Assembly: GCA_937877165.1 (NCBI GenBank)
Contig: CALEFO010000126.1
Coordinates: 1-12,080 of the forward strand
Origin: an uncultured Lachnospiraceae bacterium
GTDB lineage: Bacteria; Bacillota; Clostridia; Lachnospirales; Lachnospiraceae
DNA length: 12,080 nucleotides
Direction: 5' to 3'
In this document: piece after piece, positions 1 through 6,774 of the stretch
How positions within the stretch are numbered: the stretch's first letter is position 1
How the letters are laid out: every line of letters starts with the position of its first letter
Notes under the pieces: generated by a model
Seen by the model: only the letters and a program-made list of their open reading frames with translations
Told to the model about the DNA's origin: nothing
The model's database searches: none
Translations under genes and position numbers: made by a program

Positions 1-1
1 T

Positions 2-1534
2 TTTGAAGTAGTGATAGAGGATTGCATACGCCGTTATTTGATTAATGGATTTCTGGGAAGAGTTTTAGCGTCACAGGGGAATGCTATTTATCCACCGAGC
101 ATACCAGAAAAAATACAAAATGCTTTTGTGCATGTCACCAATAAGGAGTTTGAAGAGCTTGTACAATGGGAGTTTTGCGGAGATTTTCTAACAAACAAGA
201 GATGTATGATTCGATATACGAATTTTCAGATTAATGAAAGTTCTGTATCTGAGGATATAGATGAGGTCGTTATTATTAATTGGGAAACACTAGGGCATAT
301 AAATGGAAAGAATAAGGTATGCAGAGGCTATGTGGATGGAAAACCAATTATTGAATATAGCCTCAGAGCATTCTTTTTGGAAAATGATTTTTCAGAAGAT
401 GAGTATCATAAGTATTGTTTGGCTTTAGAAAGTGTCATTATGGATGCGGTTGATTTGGTAGGAATCAGATCCACACCAATGTTGACCTCTGCTGCATTAT
501 CAGAATTTCGACTTGATTTTGAGAAGATAATTCTGTGTCAAGTACAAAATTGGAAAAATTATAAAAAGGATGAAGCAACTCTCTCAAAAACACATCCAGA
601 TATGATCAATGATTTCATGTGGGCATATCACATTATAGAGGTAGAAAGTAAGTATATAGACCTAGGAAAAAAATCAAAGGAACTCCTTTTTTCATCTGGG
701 GCACTGAAGAACTTTATAAATAGAAAGTATTATCTTGCACTCATTGGAAGAAGTGATTTTGCAAAGAGTTTTGAAACATCCGAATATTTATATCGGCAAC
801 ACAATGCAGGCGAGGATATCGATTATACTTCGATAATTAGTGGCTATTTAAAATCAGTTGAGCAACTGTTGTATAAAATTGTAATGCTATCGATTGATAA
901 AAAGTGCACGATAAAGCAAAAGGGAGGAAAACGGAATAGTAGAGAGACGTTCACAACAGAAAATTTGAAAAAATGTGATACGACCTTAGGTGCCCTGATC
1001 TGTTTTTTGAGGGATAATAAAGGTACTTTACTTATTGACCATCAATACAAAGAATGTCTGCTTAATTGCTTGATGACTTATGTGAATGAATGTAGAAATG
1101 AAAACTTTCATAAACATAATATTACTCAGTGGAATAATGTTGAATTAATACGGAAGAATACATTTTTGATGTATGTTTTACTTTTGGGTTGTTGCCGGTT
1201 GGCTGCAACAAAACAAGCGACTGATAAATATTTTGGAATTGTGCGGGATGATCGGATGGAGCGAGTCTTTAATTGGATTGTAAATATTCCACAGGAGAAG
1301 TTCTATCTTAAGTTCTTGGAGGAAGAACCTGTACTGGCTAAGTTTGGAAAAACTAATGAATTTCCGCACTTTGATGAATATGGATTTATTAAAGACTATT
1401 CGTTCTTCTTGGAGTGTCCAGAGAAAATAGATCCGGTAGTGAATAGACCGGAACGTATTTTTATCAAACGCGATAGGCTACCGGAGCAAATGTGGTATAT
1501 CGACAACAATGGAAGAAGAGTGGATTATAAGTAA
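2..1534 (+). CDS. HEPN-motif protein, 5' end outside window (putative RNase / defence-type)
   Basis: I do not recognise the whole protein. The reading frame is open from the window edge. The first possible start is a GTG at 11 with no ribosome binding site before it, so the true start probably lies upstream. Counting from that GTG, 507 residues are visible. Residues 362-367 read RNENFH, which fits the RNxxxH (Rx4-6H) signature of HEPN ribonuclease domains. It sits in a helical stretch after a segment at about 270-290 (YTSIISGYLKSVEQLLYKIV) of the kind seen in HEPN folds. The N-terminal half (about 1-200) is mixed alpha/beta with no motif I can name, and the region after 400 is also unassigned. 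No signal peptide or convincing membrane segment is seen. Known HEPN proteins cut RNA in toxin-antitoxin and anti-phage systems; that role here is inference. The gene is AT-rich compared with the glycan genes downstream and ends at a hairpin terminator. Confidence 0.75.
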   Translation, partial: FEVVIEDCIRRYLINGFLGRVLASQGNAIYPPSIPEKIQNAFVHVTNKEFEELVQWEFCGDFLTNKRCMIRYTNFQINESSVSEDIDEVVIINWETLGHINGKNKVCRGYVDGKPIIEYSLRAFFLENDFSEDEYHKYCLALESVIMDAVDLVGIRSTPMLTSAALSEFRLDFEKIILCQVQNWKNYKKDEATLSKTHPDMINDFMWAYHIIEVESKYIDLGKKSKELLFSSGALKNFINRKYYLALIGRSDFAKSFETSEYLYRQHNAGEDIDYTSIISGYLKSVEQLLYKIVMLSIDKKCTIKQKGGKRNSRETFTTENLKKCDTTLGALICFLRDNKGTLLIDHQYKECLLNCLMTYVNECRNENFHKHNITQWNNVELIRKNTFLMYVLLLGCCRLAATKQATDKYFGIVRDDRMERVFNWIVNIPQEKFYLKFLEEEPVLAKFGKTNEFPHFDEYGFIKDYSFFLECPEKIDPVVNRPERIFIKRDRLPEQMWYIDNNGRRVDYK

Positions 1535-1537
1535 AAT

Positions 1538-1563
1538 TTCCGGCCCCCCATTGGGAGCCGGAA
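1538..1563. terminator. Hairpin terminator, probably shared by convergent genes
   Basis: TTCCGGC (1538-1544) pairs with GCCGGAA (1557-1563). Inside this, CCC pairs with GGG after one C-A mismatch, leaving a small loop. It begins four bases after the stop of the HEPN-motif gene. On the plus strand only a short GTTTGGC follows. On the minus strand the stem is followed by ATTTTAC, so it also fits as the end of the small minus-strand gene at 1595-1684. A bidirectional terminator between convergent genes is the simplest reading. Confidence 0.65.
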
Positions 1564-1594
1564 GTTTGGCAAAATTGTTGAGAGACAAAGAGCA

Positions 1595-1684
1595 TCATTT
1601 TTTACTATTGAAGTAAGCAACGAGAACCTCTTTGACAGCATCAACGAATTTCAAGATGGTGTCTGGATCACTCCACTTTTTCAT
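1595..1684 (-). CDS. Small 29-aa protein, unknown function
   Basis: This minus-strand ORF runs from ATG (1684-1682) to TGA (1597-1595) and encodes 29 residues, beginning MKKWSDPDTILKFVDAVKEV and ending LVAYFNSKK. Three signals support it as a real gene. A perfect GGAGG lies six bases before the ATG (complement of 1691-1695). An extended -10, TGATATAAT, lies about 60 bases upstream. A GC-rich hairpin follows about 30 bases after the stop. From about residue 9 the peptide can form one helix with hydrophobic residues (I, L, F, V, V, V, L, V, Y, F) spaced among K, D and E, with a basic end. It has no signal peptide and no classical membrane segment. I do not recognise a family. A type I toxin-like peptide, a small regulator, or the remnant of a longer gene are all possible. 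It is convergent with the HEPN-motif gene. Confidence 0.6.
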   Translation of the reverse strand: MKKWSDPDTILKFVDAVKEVLVAYFNSKK

Positions 1685-1744
1685 AGGAAACCTCCATAAA
1701 ATGCTGTTAATAGTGACAAAAAGCACCATCAACCAAACATATAT

Positions 1745-1753
1745 ATTATATCA
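1745..1753 (-). promoter_or_regulatory. Extended -10 promoter of the 29-aa gene
   Basis: On the minus strand the sequence reads TGATATAAT, a perfect TGnTATAAT extended -10 element (complement of 1745-1753). The hexamer 17 bases further upstream (CTCCGC) does not resemble TTGACA, which extended -10 promoters tolerate. Transcription would begin near 1738, giving a leader of about 54 bases before the ATG at 1684. Confidence 0.5.
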
Positions 1754-2080
1754 CGGATATAGATTGAGCGGAGTGAAAAATCACAAGACGTATAAAACTT
1801 TGTGGAACTGTTCTGAAAATGGAGTGAAAGGCTATTGACTACCTGTAGTAGAAAGCGAACACAAGCTAACAGCTGTGAGCATGGACGATAATATTGCAAT
1901 GCAAAAGGAGGGTTACGATTCGAAAAATAACAACAGTTTATATAGCTAGCTGTAATATTATTTTTGCAAACGTAAGAGATAAAGCCCAAAAGAGCGTTTT
2001 GTATAGGTAGAGAAAAATAGAAAAACAAAAAAAGATCTTATCCTTCCTGCTGAAAGGATAGGAAAAGGAGATTTAGCAGC
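1754..2080. other. Intergenic stretch, AT-rich, no convincing gene
   Basis: The plus and minus ORFs here lack ribosome binding sites, and I see no recognisable protein in them. Two signals stand out. AAAGGAGGG at 1904-1912 is placed correctly for an ATT codon at 1918, which opens a 30-codon frame ending at 2010 (first residues IRKITTVYIASCNIIFANVR). This may be a decayed gene start. A small hairpin (TATCCTT 2039-2045 with AAGGATA 2054-2060) lies in the leader of the next gene, just before its AAGGAG ribosome binding site. Confidence 0.45.
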
Positions 2081-2535
2081 ATGGAACATCATAGACTGGA
2101 TCCGTATCCGATACCAAAAGATAAAACACCGCTTTATATCAATGAACCCTGGTTGATCGACAAGCAGCTCTTAGAGTACCCGCAACACAGAGAACCGAAG
2201 AACAACCAGATAATGTACGGATTTATATTCCGATGGATCTGAAACAGGAGGCAATCCTGCGGCGGCTTGACAGAGTGATTGTTCAGTATGGTGAAGCAAG
2301 GGAAGAGAATGAAATTGAATTCGGCATAGATGTGGGGATGATTATTTCGCAATTGGAAATTTATGATCAAGTGTGGTTTATTCGTCATATGCCGAAAGAG
2401 GGGAAACACAGTCAGGAAGCAAAAAAACTTGTCAGAGCGATCATAACCCGCTTGGAAGAAATACCAGATGGAGGAGCAGAATGCTTTCCATTTGAGACAA
2501 TTGATGAATTTAAGCAGAAGTATTTATCTGGGTGA
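2081..2535 (+). pseudogene. Small conserved hypothetical protein, frameshifted
   Basis: ATG at 2081 follows AAGGAG (2065-2070) by ten bases and opens a frame beginning MEHHRLDPYPIPKDKTPLYI, which stops at 2242. The adjacent frame is open from 2146 and continues as ...NVRIYIPMDLKQEAILRRLD to a stop at 2533-2535. The two halves read as one acidic protein of about 150 residues. It resembles small hypothetical proteins of Lachnospiraceae that start with a short proline/tyrosine-rich segment and continue with ILRRL, a QLEIYDQVWFIRH-like segment and a C-terminal PFETIDEF-like segment. The frame change corresponds to one missing base, most likely between about 2180 and 2205. Function is unknown, and no membrane or signal segment is seen. 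The 3' half may still be translated from ATG 2233, but that codon has no good ribosome binding site. A sequencing error cannot be ruled out. Confidence 0.6.
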
Positions 2536-2569
2536 GAGGGGGGAAAACTACAAAAGGTACCATGACGCA

Positions 2570-3343
2570 AAAGAGGCTTCATAGAACAATGAATTCAATA
2601 AAATTCAGCATAGTGACACCTGTCTACAACGGCGAGGCTTTTATCGCGCGCACCATCGAGTCGGTCCTAGATCAGACGGTGCCGCCGTATGAGTACAACA
2701 TTGTGGATGGAGGATCTACGGACCGGACGGTGGAGATCTGTGATTCCTACCGGGAGCAGTTCGCGGAGAAGGGGTCCGGTATCAGGTTGTCTCGGAGAGG
2801 GATCAGGGCATTTACGACGGGATGAACAAGGGAATCCGGCGGTCTTCCGGGGACTTCATCGGGATCATCAATGCAGATGACTGGTATGAGAAGACTGCGC
2901 TGGAGACGATGCAGAGGCTCTATGAGAAGACGCATTTCGACATGGCTTATGCGGATATCCGGATGCACAACGGGGAGAGCTCCTTTATCAAGAGGGCATC
3001 GAATCCGAAGTTTGTTTCCTCCCGGACCTGGAATCATCCGACGCAGTTTACGTCCCGGGAGATTTATCAGAAGAAGTTGTACCGCAATCAGTCGGTTTTC
3101 GATGATCTGGACATGCTCCTGTGGATTCACCGGCAGGGGTATCATATCGAGGTGGTGAATGAGGTTCTGGCGAACTTCACCATGGGCGGCGCCAGCAACA
3201 ATGAGAAGGAATGGCCCGAAGTGCGGAAGCGGATCCGGATGAAGGCGGAGATCTATCGGGAGAATGGATACTCCTGGATTTATACACTGGATGCGGCAGC
3301 CGTGGAGATCGCGAAGATGGTGCTGGGGAAGGGTACGCGATGA
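2570..3343 (+). repeat. Glycosyltransferase-gene repeat (partner at 8449-9223)
   Basis: This stretch is a diverged direct repeat of 8449-9223, about 5.9 kb apart. Similarity begins before the start codons at AAAGAGG (2570-2576 and 8449-8455), with the same 19-base distance to ATG, and runs to the ends of the genes. Differences are mostly at third codon positions, so this is not a fresh duplication. A third, partial copy of the last ~100 bases lies near 6775-6876. Confidence 0.8.
2589..3343 (+). pseudogene. Family 2 glycosyltransferase, frameshifted copy
   Basis: This would be a GT-A fold glycosyltransferase, adding a sugar from a nucleotide donor to a lipid-linked glycan on the cytoplasmic side. 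The N-terminal part carries FSIVTPVYNGEAFIARTI and DGGSTDRT up to about residue 62. The frame then goes wrong and stops at 2825. The rest continues in the next frame from 2822 (MNKGIRRSSGDFIGIINADD) to 3343, including the NADD metal/donor motif and WNHPTQF. Alignment with the intact copy at 8468 puts the fault at about 2772-2776: this copy reads AAGGGGTCCGG where the intact one reads AAGGGAATCCGC, one base longer. In the second half, about 12 of 173 residues differ from the intact protein. An alternative in-frame start is ATG 2562, with AAAGG before it. It follows the broken hypothetical gene directly. Confidence 0.85.
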
Positions 3344-3415
3344 TGTGATGCGAATGTGAGATGCGGCTTGGAAGAACATGATGGAAATGACAGCGTAGAA
3401 AATATGCGAAATAAC

Positions 3416-3443
3416 TTGACAGAGGCCAATGATCTATTATAGT
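3416..3443 (+). promoter_or_regulatory. Sigma-A-type promoter of the higBA operon
   Basis: A perfect -35 TTGACA at 3416-3421 is followed, after 16 bases, by TATAGT at 3438-3443 as the -10. The palindromic operator begins at the last base of the -10, so a bound repressor would cover the transcription start. Confidence 0.7.
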
Positions 3444-3467
3444 TATATTACCCGACGGGTAATATAA
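3443..3467. promoter_or_regulatory. Palindromic operator, likely bound by HigA
   Basis: TTATATTACCCG (3443-3454) and CGGGTAATATAA (3456-3467) are perfect inverse complements around one central A. The site overlaps the end of the -10 and the start region of the toxin-antitoxin operon. Autorepression by the HTH antitoxin, alone or with toxin, is normal for type II systems. Binding here is inferred from position and symmetry. Confidence 0.7.
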
Positions 3468-3481
3468 ATGGAGACGAATGC

Positions 3482-3736
3482 GTGAAGATCATCTATCCCA
3501 GCAATAAAGTAAAATTGCAATGCACCAGCATGAGAGATGCAGCAAAGCTGTTTGGCGGAGATAGAAAGCTGGAAGGCTTTTTTGCCATTGATGTTAAATC
3601 CAGAAAAGATAAGTGGAGAATTATCTTACAGCCTCTGGATGAGAACGAGTGTCCATTTGTCCCATGTCATATTGATGTCATAGCTGCTTCTGTCAGAGTT
3701 ATTGAAATAAGGGAGGTGAGTGCACATTATGAGTAA
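3482..3736 (+). CDS. higB: HigB/RelE-type toxin, apparently lacking its central segment
   Basis: HigB-type toxins are ribosome-dependent mRNA nucleases of the RelE/ParE fold, held in check by HigA. This one has 84 residues from a GTG start with GGAG eight bases upstream. The N-terminus (NKVKLQCTSMRDAAKLFGG) and C-terminus (FAIDVKSRKDKWRIILQPLD, then EIREVSAHYE) match the family, whose members are usually about 100-120 residues. Between FGGD and RKLEGFFAID the family normally has some 30 more residues, covering the second helix and the F/RFHxL-type segment. Those are absent here, without loss of frame. The protein may therefore be inactive or reduced to an operator co-regulator. A genuinely short variant is the alternative. 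Its last eight bases overlap the antitoxin start, which suggests coupled translation. Confidence 0.7.
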   Translation: MKIIYPSNKVKLQCTSMRDAAKLFGGDRKLEGFFAIDVKSRKDKWRIILQPLDENECPFVPCHIDVIAASVRVIEIREVSAHYE

Positions 3737-4802
3737 TTATATTCAATATAATGATAAAGTGGCATTTCATCCTGGATATTATCTTCAAGAAATTGTGGAG
3801 AACAGTGGCCTCACACAGGAGGATTTTGCAAAACGTCTTGGTACTACGCCAAAGAATATCAGTGTTTTGCTCAATGGAAAGCAGAGCCTGTCGATTGACA
3901 TGGCCACCCGGCTTTCCCGAATGTTAGGCACCACCATTACATATTGGTTAAATCTTCAGCAGGCATATGATGAAAAAAGAGCGGAGATACAATCTGACGA
4001 AGAATTGAAGAGAGAACGGGAAGTATTTAAACTGATTGATTACGAATACTTCCGTGACAATTTCAAATTTCCGGATCTCCCGAGGCAGGTTGATGAACAG
4101 ATTAAGCGTGTAAGAGAATTCTTGTCGATTTCTTCGCTTACCGTGTTGGAAGAAGCAAATCTTGCAGTTAATTTCAGAAGCTATGCGGAGCATTTGAGTA
4201 AATCGAATACTGTGAATGCAAATGTTATGGTTCAGATTGCGGTGAATCAGACTCTGAAAAGGGAAATACCGAAATATAATAAAAAGAAATTTGAAGAGGC
4301 AGTTTCGTTTGCACTGACTCAGACGGAGAACCATAATGGCTTTTTTGATGCTATTACAAAGGCGTTCGGCGAAGCGGGGGTTGCACTCGTAGCACTTCCT
4401 AATCTTAAGAACTCCGGAGTGAATGGCGCATCGAAAAAGGTGGACGGAAAGGTAATGCTCATGGTTGATGATCGGAGACATTATGCAGATACTTTCTGGT
4501 TTACACTTTTTCATGAAATCGGACATATTCTGAATGGCGATCTGGGAATATCATTTCATGATGAGAAGGAGGATGAGGCTGATTTGTATGCACAAAATGC
4601 GCTGATTCCGACGGAGCAATATGAGGCTTTTATAGATCAGCATGATTACTTTGATGAGGCAGTGATCAGAGAATTTGCCAAATCGATTGACAGAGATCCC
4701 GGAATTGTGTTAGGGAGACTGATGAAAGACCAGAAAGTTCCGCATACGGATGTTAATTTGTCCAGAAAACTAAGACATACTTATCATGTTGAAATTGGAT
4801 AG
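3729..4802 (+). CDS. higA: HigA-type antitoxin: HTH fused to ImmA/IrrE-like metallopeptidase domain
   Basis: This protein should bind the operator upstream of the operon and neutralise the toxin. I chose ATG 3729 (357 residues) over the in-frame GTG 3720, because GGAGGTGA at 3712-3719 is well placed for the ATG and lies too close to the GTG. Residues about 14-67 form an XRE/HigA helix-turn-helix (LTQEDFAKRLGTTPKNISVL). The middle is helical and charged. Residues 262-266 are HEIGH, a zinc HEXXH motif, followed by DEADLYAQNALIP with a likely third ligand at E283. This is the pattern of ImmA/IrrE (DUF955) peptidases. Such HTH-ImmA fusions are a known HigA subtype; what the peptidase cuts here is unknown. 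A hairpin terminator follows 20 bases after the stop. Confidence 0.85.
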   Translation: MSNYIQYNDKVAFHPGYYLQEIVENSGLTQEDFAKRLGTTPKNISVLLNGKQSLSIDMATRLSRMLGTTITYWLNLQQAYDEKRAEIQSDEELKREREVFKLIDYEYFRDNFKFPDLPRQVDEQIKRVREFLSISSLTVLEEANLAVNFRSYAEHLSKSNTVNANVMVQIAVNQTLKREIPKYNKKKFEEAVSFALTQTENHNGFFDAITKAFGEAGVALVALPNLKNSGVNGASKKVDGKVMLMVDDRRHYADTFWFTLFHEIGHILNGDLGISFHDEKEDEADLYAQNALIPTEQYEAFIDQHDYFDEAVIREFAKSIDRDPGIVLGRLMKDQKVPHTDVNLSRKLRHTYHVEIG

Positions 4803-4821
4803 GACAGACTAAACTATATCG

Positions 4822-4870
4822 GGCTCAAGATGATTTCGGAAGGTGGGATTGTCTTGAGCCTGCAATTTTT
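4822..4870 (+). terminator. Rho-independent terminator after higA
   Basis: GGCTCAAGA (4822-4830) pairs perfectly with TCTTGAGCC (4852-4860). The loop is about 21 bases, and the stem is followed by TGCAATTTTT. It closes the toxin-antitoxin operon. Confidence 0.75.
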
Positions 4871-4894
4871 AAAGAGAGCGAGCCTGTGAGGAGC

Positions 4895-4906
4895 TCGACC
4901 GGTCGA
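4895..4906. promoter_or_regulatory. Perfect 12-base palindrome, possible operator
   Basis: TCGACCGGTCGA is self-complementary and lies between the higA terminator and the AAA/nuclease gene. A TTGACG at 4934-4939 could be a -35 for that gene, but no good -10 follows at normal spacing. No regulator can be named, and the palindrome may be chance. Confidence 0.25.
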
Positions 4907-5002
4907 TGTCAGAGCTATTTAGATCATATATGAGTTGACGGCGGAAATGATTAATTTTTCACAGATTGATGTCTGAAATGAAACGGTGAGTACAGAATTC
5001 CT

Positions 5003-6760
5003 ATGAGAAACAAAGAGAAGATAGAAAGAAGCATGTTCCTGGGTGATACCTTGAAGCTCCCGGTTGGGATCGAGAATTTTGAAGAGATTCGCCGGGACGG
5101 TTTTTATTATGTGGACAAAACCGGTCTGATTGAGCAACTGCTGAATCAGTGGGGGAAGGTGAACCTTTTCACCAGACCGCGGCGCTTCGGCAAGACCCTG
5201 AATATGAGTATGCTCCGCTATTTCTTTGAAATTGGGGCGGATCCGACCCTTTTTGACGGTTTATATATTTCACAGAATCAGAAACTCTGTGCGGAATATC
5301 TGGGCAAGTTCCCGGTTATATTTTTATCCCTCAAAAATGTTGACGGACTTACCTATGAGAAGGCAATGTATCGTCTGACCGAGCTGGTTGGCATGGAGGC
5401 AGAGCGTTTTTCTTTTCTGCAGAGCAGTGAGAAGCTGGCAGAGAATGAGAGGGAAAGGTATCGGGCACTGACCACGCTCCGCGAGGGAAAATTTGCAATG
5501 AATGAGGACCTTCTGATCTCTTCGCTGCAGGTGCTGTCACAGCTTTTGTACAGGCATTATGGGAAAAAGGTCATCATCCTGATTGATGAATACGACGTAC
5601 CGTTGGATAAAGCGTTTCAGCATGGCTATTACCGGCAGATGGCGGCTCTGATACGCGGCCTTTTCGGGCAGGCACTTAAGACCAATGACTGTCTGCAGTT
5701 TGCGGTCCTGACGGGGTGCCTTCGTGTTTCCAAAGAGAGCATTTTTACCGGTCTTAACAATTTTAAAGTGCTCTCCATTACGGACGCGCGTTTTGATGAG
5801 CAATTCGGGTTTACGGAAGGGGAAGTAGAGAAACTGCTGGAGACGTACCATCTGGAGTCTCACATGGAAGAGATCAAGCGATGGTACGATGGATATCGTT
5901 TTGGAGATGCGGATATTTTTTGTCCGTGGGATGTCATCGGGCACGCGGACCGGCTCGTTGAAGATCCGGGGGCCGAGCCACAGCCGTATTGGATCAATAC
6001 GAGCAGCAATGACCTGGTGAAACGGTTTATCGGCAAGGCAGACAAGACAACGAGAGATGAAATCGAGAGATTGCTGGCTGGGGAAACCATTGAAAAAGAA
6101 ATCCGCATGGAATTGACCTATGATGAGATTGACAGGAGCATTGACAATCTGTGGAGTGTCCTGTTCACCACTGGTTATCTTACCCTGGATGGAGAGCCGG
6201 AGCAGGGATTCTGCAGGCTCCGAATTCCGAATGAGGAAGTGAAGGAGGTTTTCCGTTATCAGATCCGGGAGCTTTTCCGAGAGAGCGTCACAAATCATAC
6301 GGCGGGTCTGGAGACCTTCTGGAGAGCACTTTCGGACGGAGATGGGAAAGTGATTGAAGAGCAGCTGAACAGGATTCTGAGCAATTCCATCAGTGTTTTT
6401 GATGCCAGAGGAGAACGAAGAGAACGCGAAAACTCTTATCATACTTTCCTGTTGGGAATGCTGGTCGGGAATTCAGCCTGGGGTGTGAAATCCAATCGGG
6501 AGACCGGGGACGGTTTTGCGGATTTGATTGTTGAAACAGACAATCCGGATTCCGGGATGATCATTGAACTGAAAAGCGTTGACCGGTTTTCGGAATTGGA
6601 CAGAGCCTGCAGACAGGCAATTGCGCAGATTCACGAACGAAGATATGACCAGATCCTGCTTAATGAAGGGCGGAGTGATATTCTGGCGTATGGCATCGCT
6701 TTTTATAAGAAGAGATGCAGGGTTATGGCAGAGAGGATGCAGAACGAATCTGTGATGTGA
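5003..6760 (+). CDS. AAA-ATPase-like protein with C-terminal PD-(D/E)XK nuclease-like domain
   Basis: This is a 585-residue member of the large family annotated as AAA-ATPase-like (Pfam AAA-ATPase_like) plus PD-(D/E)XK nuclease superfamily, formerly DUF1703, which is often present in many copies in gut anaerobes. The start of the domain is LPVGIENFEEIRRDGFYYVD (19-38). The nucleotide-binding loop is RPRRFGKTLN (58-67), and the Walker B-like strand is IILIDEYDVPL (191-201). The nuclease-like end shows E477 in ENSYH, D507 in GFADLIV, and IIELK with E522 and K524, the D...ExK arrangement. The length is normal and it looks intact. Its cellular role is not established; a nucleic-acid or mobile-element function is often guessed. 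The start at 5003 has only a weak, distant GGTGAG, so ATG 5033 is possible. It stands alone between a terminator and a glycosyltransferase stub. Confidence 0.85.
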   Translation: MRNKEKIERSMFLGDTLKLPVGIENFEEIRRDGFYYVDKTGLIEQLLNQWGKVNLFTRPRRFGKTLNMSMLRYFFEIGADPTLFDGLYISQNQKLCAEYLGKFPVIFLSLKNVDGLTYEKAMYRLTELVGMEAERFSFLQSSEKLAENERERYRALTTLREGKFAMNEDLLISSLQVLSQLLYRHYGKKVIILIDEYDVPLDKAFQHGYYRQMAALIRGLFGQALKTNDCLQFAVLTGCLRVSKESIFTGLNNFKVLSITDARFDEQFGFTEGEVEKLLETYHLESHMEEIKRWYDGYRFGDADIFCPWDVIGHADRLVEDPGAEPQPYWINTSSNDLVKRFIGKADKTTRDEIERLLAGETIEKEIRMELTYDEIDRSIDNLWSVLFTTGYLTLDGEPEQGFCRLRIPNEEVKEVFRYQIRELFRESVTNHTAGLETFWRALSDGDGKVIEEQLNRILSNSISVFDARGERRERENSYHTFLLGMLVGNSAWGVKSNRETGDGFADLIVETDNPDSGMIIELKSVDRFSELDRACRQAIAQIHERRYDQILLNEGRSDILAYGIAFYKKRCRVMAERMQNESVM

Positions 6761-6774
6761 TCAGGGGAATTCCC

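Noticed and set aside
1632..1838. 68-codon plus-strand ORF
   Set aside because: No RBS. It overlaps the better supported minus-strand 29-aa gene and its promoter, and the protein has no recognisable features.
1729..2028. 99-codon minus-strand ORF
   Set aside because: No ribosome binding site. It overlaps the extended -10 of the 29-aa gene, and its composition looks like translated AT-rich intergenic DNA.
2747..3379. Long minus-strand ORF (210 codons) opposite the broken glycosyltransferase
   Set aside because: It is an antisense shadow of a well-supported gene. The same shadow appears opposite the intact copy (8291-9331), and there is no RBS or family resemblance.
3443..3467. Considered as a recombination or attachment site
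   Set aside because: Its position directly at the -10 of higBA explains it as an operator. No integrase gene and no second copy were seen in the window.
5537..6442. 301-codon minus-strand ORF inside the AAA/nuclease gene
   Set aside because: It is antisense to a gene with clear conserved motifs. No ribosome binding site and no recognisable domain.
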